NCBI GenBank assembly: GCA_029938235.1
Contig: JAOZVH010000007.1
Coordinates: 1-32,909, forward strand
Direction of reading: 5' to 3'
Origin: Bacteroidales bacterium
GTDB lineage: Bacteria; Bacteroidota; Bacteroidia; Bacteroidales; 4572-128
Length of the DNA: 32,909 nucleotides
Both the position numbers and the translations under genes were made by a program. This document shows positions 25,490 to 32,909 of the stretch, piece by piece (within the stretch, counting starts at the first letter, position 1; each line of letters starts with the position of its first letter). The notes beneath the pieces were generated by a model. It was given only the letters and a program-made list of their open reading frames with translations. It made no database searches and was not told the DNA's origin.

Positions 25490-25740
25490 TCCATAATCTA
25501 ATTAAATCTCATTGAAATTTGTATATCAAAATCCAATTTCATCATATTATCCTTTAAAACCATACCTTTTATTTATGGATTTTATACTGTTGTTCAAAAC
25601 TATTACAGCAAGAACGTTTTTTTTTATATAATAACATCAGAGGATTTCCTCTGTCCTGCACCTGTGTGGTGTTTTCACCGCACAATTATTCATCATAAAT
25701 TTATAATGGCTTGAAAATACCGTCCAAGCAAAGCAGCAAG
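25490..25740. other. GC-richer non-coding island between rho and feoB
   Basis: This stretch contains far more G and C than any other gap. It holds the hairpins agagga-tt-tcctct (25638-25651) and ggtg-tttt-cacc within gtgtggtgttttcaccgcac, then the dispersed 37-bp element at 25672-25708, and ccgtccaagcaaagcagcaa. On the minus strand short frames are open (for example MKLDFDIQISMRFN from about 25545), but stops break them. A decayed gene, a structured RNA or a former mobile element are all possible; none is proven. Confidence 0.4.
25672..25708 (+). repeat. Dispersed 37-bp element copy near feoB
   Basis: It starts ttttcaccgcacaattattc and ends ataaatttataatg. The complement of 20397-20433 matches at 34 of 37 bases, and 16061-16082 matches its inner part. 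It is the clearest member of this family in the window. Confidence 0.65.
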
Positions 25741-25880
25741 ATTTTTTTAATTTTAAAATTCGTTCAAAATTTTAATATTTTTTGATTTTAAAGAAAAATT
25801 TTTTTCAAAATTCGTCCAAAATTTAATGAATTTTAAGATTTTTACGAATTTTGAAAAAAAAATTTAAAATTTCAAAAAAT
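25741..25880 (+). repeat. Degenerate A/T repeat units 3' of feoB
   Basis: Two forward-sense units with cores cgttc and cgtcc are embedded in aaaattttaatattttttga. A loosely paired inverted unit follows (acgaattttgaaaaaaaatt) near the feoB stop at 25886, which may help end the feoB transcript. Confidence 0.5.
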
Positions 25881-25885
25881 AATTT

Positions 25886-28366
25886 TTAAAATAAAGAAGC
25901 AATTTGAAAAAAAGTAAATGACGTTATCCAAGCCAAAGAAGTTGTATAAAATATCATAAAAAATGCCCATTTCCAGCTGTTAGTTTCTTTTTTTACAGCA
26001 GCAATAACTGCAACACAAGGAAAATATATTAAAATAAATAATAAAAAAGAAAATGCAATTATTGGATTAAAAACTTTTTTACCTTTATTTTCACCTTTTT
26101 GATAAACTTCTTTTTGCAATTTATTTATTAAAGATTTTGTATTTTCTTCATCACTTTTTTCTTGATATAAAACTCCAAGCGTACTAATAACAATTTCTTT
26201 TCCTGCAACACCAACTAATAAACTTACACTTGCTTTCCAATCTAAACCTAAAGGTTTCATAACAGGTTCTATAAATTTCCCAATTTTTCCTATATAAGAT
26301 TTTTCTTGTTTTTCTGATGCTTTTTCCAATTTTAATTTTGTAATTTTTATAGAGTCTATTTTTGTAATTTTTGAATTATTTTTTTCATGAAAACTTTCAA
26401 TTTTTTTAATTTCTATATCATAATTTTTTGAATATTCTACATTTTTTGGATAATAATTTAAAAACCAAATAATTATAGAAGCCACAAGAATTACCCCACC
26501 CATTTTTTTCAAATATTCTTGTCCTTTTCCCCACATATTAGAAATTGTATTTTTCAAAGTTGGAATTCTATAAGGAGGTAATTCCATAACAAAAGGTGCT
26601 TCGTCTTTTTGAAAAAATATTTTTTTCAAAAAAATTGCCGAAATTACAGAAAAAAATATCCCAATCAAATAAATACCAAACAACATTATGGTTTGATTTT
26701 TTGGAAAAAATGCAGAAATAAATAAAATATAAACCGGAAGTCTGGCACTGCAAGAAATAAATGGATTAATTAAAATTGTTAAAAATCTATCATTTTTATT
26801 TTCTAATATTCTTGTGCCCATAATTGCCGGAACGTTGCATCCAAAACCCATAATTAATGGAATAAAAGATTTTCCATGCAAACCGATTTTGTGCATTAAT
26901 TTATCCATAATAAAAGCAGCACGAGACATATAACCTGTGTCTTCCATTAAAGAAATGAAGAAAAATAAAATTAAAATATTCGGTAAAAAAACTATTACTC
27001 CTCCAACTCCGCCAATAATTCCATCAATAATTAAATCTTTTAAAACTCCGTTTTCCATATAAGTTCCGAACAAACCAGCAACAAAATCAACTAAATTTTG
27101 TATGCTGTTCATGGCATATGAACCAAGTTCGAAAGTTGAATAAAACATTAACCACAAAAAGAAAATAAATATCGGAATACCAAATAATTTATGAGTCACA
27201 AAAGCATCAATAATTTTTGTTTTTTTATATTTTTTTTTCTGCCCTTCCACAAGATTTTCGCCCAAAGCTCCGGAAATAAAACCAAATTTTGCATCAGTAA
27301 TCAAAGTTTCTGTGTCTTCAGAAAATTCTTTTTCTAAATGATGAATCTCTTTATTTGTAATATTTTTTATGCTTTTATAATTTTTTAAATCTTGTAAAAT
27401 ATCTTTTACTTCTTCATCTTTTTCCAGAGATTTTATCGCAAGAAATCTCGAAGAAATTTTATCTGTTAAAAAATAATTATTTTTAATTTTTATTTTTTTC
27501 TGTATTTTTTTTATAGATTTTTCTAAAAAACGTCCGTAATTAATATGTATATGTCTGACATCTAAATCTTTATCTTCATAAACTTCTATGGCTTTATCAA
27601 AAAGATTTTCAATTCCTTTTCCTTTTGACGCAACAGTTGGAATTATTGGAATTCCTATCATTTTTCCAAGTTCCTTGTAATTTAATTTATCACCTTTTTT
27701 TTTTAACTCGTCAAACATATTTAAAGCAATAATTACTTTTACGTCCATATCAATTAATTGGGTGGTCAAATATAAATTTCTCTCAAAATTGGAAGCACTA
27801 ACAATATTTATTATAATATCCGGCACTTCATCAAAAATGTATTTTCTAACATATAATTCCTCCGGAGAATAAGCGGTCAAAGAATATGTACCTGGTAAAT
27901 CTGTAATATTAAAAATATAGTCGTTTTTTTTAAATTTAGATTTTTTTGACTGGACAGTTACACCACTATAATTTCCAACATGTTCTTTGGATTTAGAAGC
28001 GAAATTAAAAATAGTAGTTTTTCCACAATTTGGATTTCCAACAAGAGCAACATTTATAATTTTACTTTTCTTTTTTGCAGAAACTTTTAAAATATTATCT
28101 GTAATTGTTCCTTCGAAATTATTTTGTAATTTCTCAGCTTCTTTTTTTGTTATGACTTCTATCAAATTTGCTTCGCTTCTTCTAAGGGAAATTTCATAAG
28201 ACATAATTTCATAAACAGCTGGATCTTTTAAAGGTGCATCTTTTATAAAAGAAATTTCTTTTCCTTTTATAAAACCCATTTCAATTATTCTTTTTCTAAA
28301 AGCACCACGACCACGAACTTTTGTAATTATTGCTTTTTCATTTGTTTTTAAATCTGATAATCTCAT
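25886..28366 (-). CDS. feoB: Ferrous iron transporter, FeoA-FeoB fusion
   Basis: FeoB imports Fe2+ across the inner membrane. The 826-residue product begins with a FeoA domain (about 1-75: MRLSDLKTNEKAIITKVRGR and EISLRRSEANLIEV) fused to FeoB. The GTPase has G1 GNPNCGKTT at 110-118, NYSGVTVQSKK (switch I), DLPGTYSL (G3) and LNMFD (G4). The membrane part has Gate motifs GFGCNVPAIMGTRIL and SCSARLPVYILFI, with later helices ending in VAGKEIVISTLGVLY and PCVAVIAAVKKET. A Lys-rich and Glu-rich loop (about 640-700) lies between the first Gate half and the last helices. A/T-repeat array 28392-28660 separates it from the upstream OmpA-family gene. FeoA-FeoB fusion is common in Bacteroidota. Confidence 0.96.
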   Translation of the reverse strand: MRLSDLKTNEKAIITKVRGRGAFRKRIIEMGFIKGKEISFIKDAPLKDPAVYEIMSYEISLRRSEANLIEVITKKEAEKLQNNFEGTITDNILKVSAKKKSKIINVALVGNPNCGKTTIFNFASKSKEHVGNYSGVTVQSKKSKFKKNDYIFNITDLPGTYSLTAYSPEELYVRKYIFDEVPDIIINIVSASNFERNLYLTTQLIDMDVKVIIALNMFDELKKKGDKLNYKELGKMIGIPIIPTVASKGKGIENLFDKAIEVYEDKDLDVRHIHINYGRFLEKSIKKIQKKIKIKNNYFLTDKISSRFLAIKSLEKDEEVKDILQDLKNYKSIKNITNKEIHHLEKEFSEDTETLITDAKFGFISGALGENLVEGQKKKYKKTKIIDAFVTHKLFGIPIFIFFLWLMFYSTFELGSYAMNSIQNLVDFVAGLFGTYMENGVLKDLIIDGIIGGVGGVIVFLPNILILFFFISLMEDTGYMSRAAFIMDKLMHKIGLHGKSFIPLIMGFGCNVPAIMGTRILENKNDRFLTILINPFISCSARLPVYILFISAFFPKNQTIMLFGIYLIGIFFSVISAIFLKKIFFQKDEAPFVMELPPYRIPTLKNTISNMWGKGQEYLKKMGGVILVASIIIWFLNYYPKNVEYSKNYDIEIKKIESFHEKNNSKITKIDSIKITKLKLEKASEKQEKSYIGKIGKFIEPVMKPLGLDWKASVSLLVGVAGKEIVISTLGVLYQEKSDEENTKSLINKLQKEVYQKGENKGKKVFNPIIAFSFLLFILIYFPCVAVIAAVKKETNSWKWAFFMIFYTTSLAWITSFTFFQIASLF

Positions 28367-28391
28367 ATTTATATTTTTATTAATAATAAAA

Positions 28392-28660
28392 ATTGCAAAA
28401 AAAACGTCATTTTTGGAAAAATTTTTTTATTAAAAAATTGCAAAAAAAACGTCATTTTTGGAAAAAATTTTTTTTAATGAAAAATTGCAAAAAAAACGTC
28501 ATTTTTGGAAAAAATTTTTTTTAATGAAAAATTGCAAAAAAAACGTCATTTTTGGAAAAAATTTTTTATTAAAAAATTGCAAAAAAAACGTCATTTTTGG
28601 AAAAATTTTTTTATTAAAAAATTGCAAAAAAAACGTCATTTTTGGAAAAAATTTTTTTAT
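28392..28660 (-). repeat. A/T repeat array, six units of about 46 bp
   Basis: Units begin attgcaaaaaaaacgtcatt at 28392, 28437, 28484, 28531, 28576 and 28621 (periods 45, 47, 47, 45, 45) and continue tttggaaaaa and a T tract. Five cores and six gcaaaaaaaacgtc blocks are identical, so the array is young or homogenised. The stop codon of the OmpA-family gene (28657-28659) lies inside the last unit. It forms the region between that gene and feoB. Plus-strand frames read as KNCKKNVIFGKNF repeats and are not genes. Confidence 0.9.
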
Positions 28661-30723
28661 AAAATTTTATATTCCACTCTTCTATTTAATTGACGACCTT
28701 CTTTAGTATTATTATCGGCAATTGCTTGCTTATAAGCATAACCTTTAAACTCTAAACGACCTTTTGAAATTCCATTTTTTATTAAATAATTAACAACTGA
28801 TTTTGCTCGGTCATTTGATAATTTTTCGTTATAAGAAAGTGAACCAACATTATCAGTATGTCCAGAAATTTCTATTCTAATTTTTGGATGATCATTTAAA
28901 ACTTTTAAAAGACGATTTAATTCAGTTTTCGAAGCATCGCGAAGCGAAGATTTCGCAGTGTCAAAAAATACATTTCTAAGAATAATTTTCACCCCTTTTT
29001 CTAACTTTTTTAAACCAATATTTTTTACAATTTCTTGATAATTAGAAGTTTCTGGAATATCAAAATTTTCTGAATGGAATAAATAATTTTCTGATTTTAT
29101 TGCAATTCCATAATTTTTTCCCGAAGGCAAAGAAATTAAATATTTTCCAGTTTTGCTGTTAGATATGAAATTTGCAATTACTTCATTTTTATCATTATCA
29201 ACTATTTCTATAGTTGCTCCGATAGGAATTTCTGTTTTTTCGTCAAAAACTATCCCTTTTAAAATTGTTAATCTTGCAGTTTGAATTTCTATTTTCTGCT
29301 CTATTATTGTTTCCGGAAGCGATTTTTCTAAACACGCAAGTAAATTATCTTCGCTGCTTTGCAAAAGTGGTTTTTCTGGTCCGAGAAAAGTTATAATATA
29401 AATATCCTGTCCACCAAAACCATCTTTTTTCTCCGAAGAATAATATGCTTTTTTTCCATTTGCCGCCATAACCATAAAAATATCATCGCCAGTTGTATTA
29501 ATGGGATAACCAAGATTTTCAGGTTTAGACCATTTTCCATCTTTACCTTTTACAGATTTAAAAATATCAAAACCTCCCATAGATGTATGTCCAGTTGAGC
29601 TAAAATAAATTGTTCTTCCATCTGGATGCAGAAAAACACTTCTCTCATCATATTTTGTATTTATCACATTACCAATGTTTTGAATGTTTTTCCATTTACC
29701 TTTTTCGTTTATCGTACTTTTAAAAATATCATGTTTGCCAAAATTATTTTCTTCATTATTACTAACAAAAAATAAATTTTTTCCGTCCGGAGAAAAAGAA
29801 ATATATTCTTCATGAGCCTTAGAATTTATGCCTTTTAAAGCTTTAGGTTTACTCCATTTTTCACCTTCCATTCGACAAAAATAAAGATCACCTCCTCTTT
29901 TCAAACCGTCAAAAATAAATAAACCCTGTCCGTCATTTTGAATTCCAACTGTTGCATTATTTTCATCATTATTTAATGGTTTTCCAGCATTTACAGATTT
30001 TTGCCAAACACCATTCAAATTATGAGAAATATAAATATCTTCATAAAAACGTCCGTCAGAAGCAATTTGACCACCCTTAGTGTCCGCTCGTCTGGAAGTG
30101 AAAAATAAAATACTTTCATCAGCAGAAATAAATGGACAATAATCATCAAACTTAGAATTTACATTTTCACCAATATTGTCAATAAAAACACGAACTGGAT
30201 TTTTTAAAAATTTTTTACCATTAGAACATTCAAAAATTTTTTTTTCTAAAATTTCCACATTTTTTTTCAAATTTTTTTCACTTAGAGAATTTTTATAAGA
30301 TTTGTATTTTTCTATTGCTCTATCAAACTCATAATTAAAATGATACGCCTGAGCCATCAAAAATAAAATATCCTCAGCAACTTCTGTATTTTTTTCATAA
30401 GACTTTTCCAAAAATTTTATACTTTTTATTTTTTCATTAGATTGCAAATAACAAGCACCTATTTTATAAGATAATTCTGCAGTATGAGAATTATAATTAT
30501 TTGCTTTCAAATAATGTTTCAAAGCTAAAACATAAGCCGCTTTATTTCCCAAAGAAAAATAATATTCTCCATCTTCTATATCTTGCCATGCTTTTTTAAA
30601 AGCTTTTTTATCTGACTTATCCTTAATTTCTTTTTTGAAAAATTTTTTTTTAATGATAATATGTTCTTGCGAAAGAATTACATTAGGAAATAATAAGAAT
30701 AAAATAAATATTTTTAATTTCAT
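28657..30723 (-). CDS. OmpA-family envelope protein with TPR, PD40 and Ig-like/CarboxypepD_reg domains
   Basis: The 688-residue product has a signal peptide (MKLKIFILFLLFPNVILSQ). TPR-like helices (about 35-165) contain KAAYVLALKHYLKANNYNSH. About 190-440 is a PD40/WD40-like propeller with repeats such as YCPFISADESILFFTSRRAD, YISFSPDGKNLFFVSNNEEN, SVFLHPDGRTIYFSSTGHTS and MVMAANGKKAYYSSEK. A carboxypeptidase-regulatory-like domain (about 480-565) follows. The C-terminal OmpA domain (about 575-688) holds the peptidoglycan-binding GHTDNVGS, LSNDRAKSVVNYL and RQLNRRVEYKIL. Such proteins anchor outer-membrane or secretion complexes to peptidoglycan; some relatives belong to gliding/type IX secretion systems, but no such genes are nearby. 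A -7-like box lies upstream. Confidence 0.9.
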   Translation of the reverse strand: MKLKIFILFLLFPNVILSQEHIIIKKKFFKKEIKDKSDKKAFKKAWQDIEDGEYYFSLGNKAAYVLALKHYLKANNYNSHTAELSYKIGACYLQSNEKIKSIKFLEKSYEKNTEVAEDILFLMAQAYHFNYEFDRAIEKYKSYKNSLSEKNLKKNVEILEKKIFECSNGKKFLKNPVRVFIDNIGENVNSKFDDYCPFISADESILFFTSRRADTKGGQIASDGRFYEDIYISHNLNGVWQKSVNAGKPLNNDENNATVGIQNDGQGLFIFDGLKRGGDLYFCRMEGEKWSKPKALKGINSKAHEEYISFSPDGKNLFFVSNNEENNFGKHDIFKSTINEKGKWKNIQNIGNVINTKYDERSVFLHPDGRTIYFSSTGHTSMGGFDIFKSVKGKDGKWSKPENLGYPINTTGDDIFMVMAANGKKAYYSSEKKDGFGGQDIYIITFLGPEKPLLQSSEDNLLACLEKSLPETIIEQKIEIQTARLTILKGIVFDEKTEIPIGATIEIVDNDKNEVIANFISNSKTGKYLISLPSGKNYGIAIKSENYLFHSENFDIPETSNYQEIVKNIGLKKLEKGVKIILRNVFFDTAKSSLRDASKTELNRLLKVLNDHPKIRIEISGHTDNVGSLSYNEKLSNDRAKSVVNYLIKNGISKGRLEFKGYAYKQAIADNNTKEGRQLNRRVEYKIL

Positions 30724-30739
30724 ATTAAATTTTTATTTA

Positions 30740-30747
30740 CAAACATA
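30740..30747 (-). promoter_or_regulatory. Candidate -7 element of the OmpA-family gene
   Basis: The minus strand reads TATGTTTG, an exact TAnnTTTG match, placed 17 bases before the ATG at 30723. The -33 part is not clear. Confidence 0.35.
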
Positions 30748-30749
30748 AA

Positions 30750-30845
30750 AAATTTTTTTCAAAAAAAAACGATAATTTTTCAAAAAAATTTTTTTCAAAA
30801 AAATGACGTTTTTTGAAAAAAAATTTTTTAATTTTTAAAAAATAA
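30750..30845. repeat. A/T repeat units in the divergent OmpA-kinase gap
   Basis: Forward units (aatttttttcaaaaaaaaac) and an inverted unit (ttcaaaaaaatgacgttttt followed by tgaaaaaaaattttt) fill the gap between divergent starts 30723 and 30855. The repeats must therefore overlap or flank the promoters of both genes, showing that the family is not only a 3'-end element. Confidence 0.6.
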
Positions 30846-30854
30846 AAAAACAAA

Positions 30855-32648
30855 ATGAAAATTTCCCTTCTGTTAAAATCTTTGAAATTTAAAATGATAG
30901 CATATTTTTTAATTATTCCAATAATGGTATTTTTTCTTTATATTGCGAATACTTTTTGGATAGCTTCACAACAATTGGAAAAAGAAGCAAAATATTCTAT
31001 GGAAGGAAAAGAAATTTATTCAAGGAATTCTATTTTTTTATATAAAAAGAGATTTCAGGAAAAATCCATTGCTTATGTCAGAGATGCAAAATTATTTTAT
31101 CTGTTAAAATTTTTTATGAAATATCCACTGATAGAAGTTTTAAAAGAAGATAAAAAGAAAAATAATTTAAAAGATTTCATTATTTATAAAAATGATAAGG
31201 ATAGTTTTTTTATTTCTGCTGATAATGACACAACTCAAAATTACAAATTAGAATATATTAAAATTTTAAAAAATAAAGATGAATATACTTATTTACAAAA
31301 ACTTAATGGTAAAATCGTTATCGTAAGTATTGTACGAATAGAAGATAAAAATAATAAATATCTTTCTCACGCAATTATTACTAAGGAATTAGACATAACA
31401 GATTTTTTTGTAAATTCTGTACTTTTATCAAAAAATAAAATTCAGTCTGTTTCCCAAAAAGCAAGCGATTTGGAAAATTTTATTAAAGAAAAAAAGAATA
31501 CAATCAATTTTACAGAAAATTTACAAGCGATAGATCATTTTTATATAAATTCAATTTTTATAAAAGATAAAGATGATAAATTAATTGGGAAATTAGTTTT
31601 CGGTGAAAATTTTTATAAGCGTTATATTTATAATTTAAAACAAATTTTATATTTAATTCCTGTTTTTATTTTTTTACTCGGAGCATTAATATTTGTAGGT
31701 TATTATCTTGGAAGTGATATTGCAAATCCTATTATAGAAATGTCAAAAATTTCGCAAAATATTTCTCTGGGTAAAATAAAAATTTTTCCCTACAAAAAAA
31801 CCAAAAAAATAAGAAATGATGAAATTGGAATTTTATATAAGAATTTCAAAATTATGGTTGAGAGTTTTTTTAAAACTCAGAGAGATTTAAGAAAACTTCA
31901 TAATAATTTGGAAAATGAAATTAAAAAAGCAATAAAAGAAATTAGAGAAAAGGACCACATGTTGATTAAACAGTCAAAACAAGCGGCTATGGGCGAAATG
32001 ATAGGAAATATTGCTCACCAATGGCGACAACCTTTAAATGCAATAGGAATTATTATTCAAAATATAGAAGACGCTTATGAATTTGAAGAATTAGATGAAA
32101 AATATCTCGAGAAACAAGTGAAAAAAACTATGGAACTTATAGAATATATGTCTCAAACAATAGATGATTTTAGGAATTTTTTTAAAACAGACAAAGAAGA
32201 AAAAGAATTTTCTCTGGAAAAAATTATAAAAAATACTGTGCATCTTCTTGAAAGTAGTTTTGAAAGTTTACAAATAGAAATAATATTGGATATAAAAAAA
32301 GATGTAATTATAAAAGGTTTTCCAAATGAATATTCACAAGTTTTATTGAATATTTTAAGTAATGCAAAAGATGCAATCGCACCAGATAAAAACAAAAATA
32401 AATATGTAAAAATTAAATTACAAAAAGATAAAACAGGAAAATCAATATTAAAAATTTTTAATACTGGAAGACCAATCAGAAAAAATATTCTTGATAAAAT
32501 ATTTGACCCATATTTTACAACTAAACACGAAAGCGTTGGTACAGGGATAGGACTTTATATGTCAAAAACTATAATTGATAAAAATATGAAAGGAAATTTA
32601 TATGCAAATAATGTAAAAAATGGTGTAGAATTTACCATAGAAATTTAA
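30855..32648 (+). CDS. Orphan sensor histidine kinase with HAMP domain (HQWRQP type)
   Basis: The 597-residue membrane kinase has a first membrane helix at about 13-35, a periplasmic sensor region of about 220 residues and a second helix near 262-285. A HAMP domain (SDIANPIIEMSKISQNISLG) and a coiled coil (about 335-375) follow. The dimerisation box is GEMIGNIAHQWRQPLNAIGI with phospho-acceptor His388. The ATPase domain has N-box QVLLNILSNAKDAI, the G1 box (KIFNTGRPIR in place of DNGxGI), F box FDPYFTTK and G2 box GTGIGLYMSKTII. Autophosphorylation is expected. No response regulator lies in the window. HQWRQP-type kinases are especially common in Campylobacterota and other Proteobacteria-like groups, so acquisition by transfer is possible. 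The G1-box Asp is replaced by Asn-Thr-Gly text, which should be checked. Confidence 0.9.
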   Translation: MKISLLLKSLKFKMIAYFLIIPIMVFFLYIANTFWIASQQLEKEAKYSMEGKEIYSRNSIFLYKKRFQEKSIAYVRDAKLFYLLKFFMKYPLIEVLKEDKKKNNLKDFIIYKNDKDSFFISADNDTTQNYKLEYIKILKNKDEYTYLQKLNGKIVIVSIVRIEDKNNKYLSHAIITKELDITDFFVNSVLLSKNKIQSVSQKASDLENFIKEKKNTINFTENLQAIDHFYINSIFIKDKDDKLIGKLVFGENFYKRYIYNLKQILYLIPVFIFLLGALIFVGYYLGSDIANPIIEMSKISQNISLGKIKIFPYKKTKKIRNDEIGILYKNFKIMVESFFKTQRDLRKLHNNLENEIKKAIKEIREKDHMLIKQSKQAAMGEMIGNIAHQWRQPLNAIGIIIQNIEDAYEFEELDEKYLEKQVKKTMELIEYMSQTIDDFRNFFKTDKEEKEFSLEKIIKNTVHLLESSFESLQIEIILDIKKDVIIKGFPNEYSQVLLNILSNAKDAIAPDKNKNKYVKIKLQKDKTGKSILKIFNTGRPIRKNILDKIFDPYFTTKHESVGTGIGLYMSKTIIDKNMKGNLYANNVKNGVEFTIEI

Positions 32649-32657
32649 ACTTTAATT

Positions 32658-32909
32658 GAAAATTAAAAAAAAATGTCATTTTGGGAGAAATTTTTTTGAA
32701 ATAAATTTGAAAAAAAATGCCATTTTTTGAGAAAAATTTTTTTTTTGAAATAAAAATTAAAAAAATTGCCGTTTTTGGAGAAAAATTTTTTTTGAAATAA
32801 AAATTAAAAAAATTGCCGTTTTTGGAGAAAAATTTATTATTTGAAATAAAAATTAAAAAAATTGCCGTTTTTGGAGAAAAATTTTTTTTTGAAATAAAAA
32901 TTAAAAAAA
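32658..32909 (-). repeat. A/T repeat array running off the window end
   Basis: Five units have cores tgtc, tgcc, tgccg, tgccg and tgccg. Each continues ttttggagaaaaatttttt and then gaaataaaaattaaaaaaat. The last three units are nearly identical and start at 32765, 32812 and 32861 (periods 47 and 49). The array follows the kinase stop (32648) and is still repeating at the last base. Confidence 0.85.

Noticed and set aside
25022-25885. tRNA or other known RNA gene in the rho-feoB gap
   Set aside because: No cloverleaf, CCA context or known RNA signature could be traced; only generic hairpins.
28458-28706. Plus-strand frames of 82 and 62 codons in the feoB-OmpA gap
   Set aside because: They are translations of the 46-bp array (repeats of KNCKKNVIFGKNF) and overlap the OmpA-family stop.

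Overview
The window is about 33 kb of extremely AT-rich bacterial chromosome. It most likely comes from an uncultured member of the Bacteroidota. The evidence is the gene content: a FeoA-FeoB fusion, an LruC-domain lipoprotein, a PD40/OmpA-type envelope protein, DUF2141 and DUF3352 proteins, Rho with a long charged N-terminal insertion, and MetG with a KISTS signature and a C-terminal tRNA-binding domain. Signal peptides end in AQ, and Shine-Dalgarno motifs are not evident. Genes are A/T-biased throughout. The spaces between them are almost pure A/T, broken by small islands such as GGCG, GCCG or CGTC. No rRNA, recognisable tRNA, transposase or CRISPR array was seen.

Layout. 1-374: end of a palindromic mobile-like element, then A/T repeats. 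375-8296 (all minus): a secreted CAP-domain protein, metG, a PD-(D/E)XK-like orphan nuclease and a DUF3352-MORN envelope protein. 8297-9044: a large opposed tandem-repeat array. 9045-12235 (minus): a tight tsaD-mnmA-flippase operon. 12236-13014: a gene remnant, a 52-bp-period array, and a 232-bp terminal-inverted-repeat element lying inside that array. 13015-15955 (plus): guaA, a DUF2141 protein and an outer-membrane barrel protein. 16193-19788 (minus): an operon of lipoprotein, threonine synthase-like enzyme, two paralogous membrane proteins and rsmA. 19789-20476: a 55-bp-period array. 20477-25021 (minus): DUF486 protein, LruC-domain lipoprotein, rho. 25022-25885: non-coding, with a 29-bp perfect inverted repeat and a GC-richer island. 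25886-30723 (minus): feoAB, a 46-bp-period array, and a PD40/OmpA protein. 30855-32648 (plus): an orphan HQWRQP-type sensor histidine kinase, followed by another array that runs off the window.

Most genes are housekeeping: tRNA charging and modification (metG, mnmA, tsaD), rRNA maturation (rsmA), GMP synthesis (guaA), transcription termination (rho) and ferrous iron uptake (feoB). Around them sits a set of exported or envelope proteins typical of the phylum. The unusual content is intergenic. One family of A/T-tract repeats fills nearly every gap, as tandem arrays of about 45, 46, 52 or 55 bp or as long perfect hairpins at gene ends. Two further dispersed families are present: a nested-inverted-repeat element (about 1-124 and 12672-12903) and a 37-bp core element (16061, 20397, 20878 and 25672).
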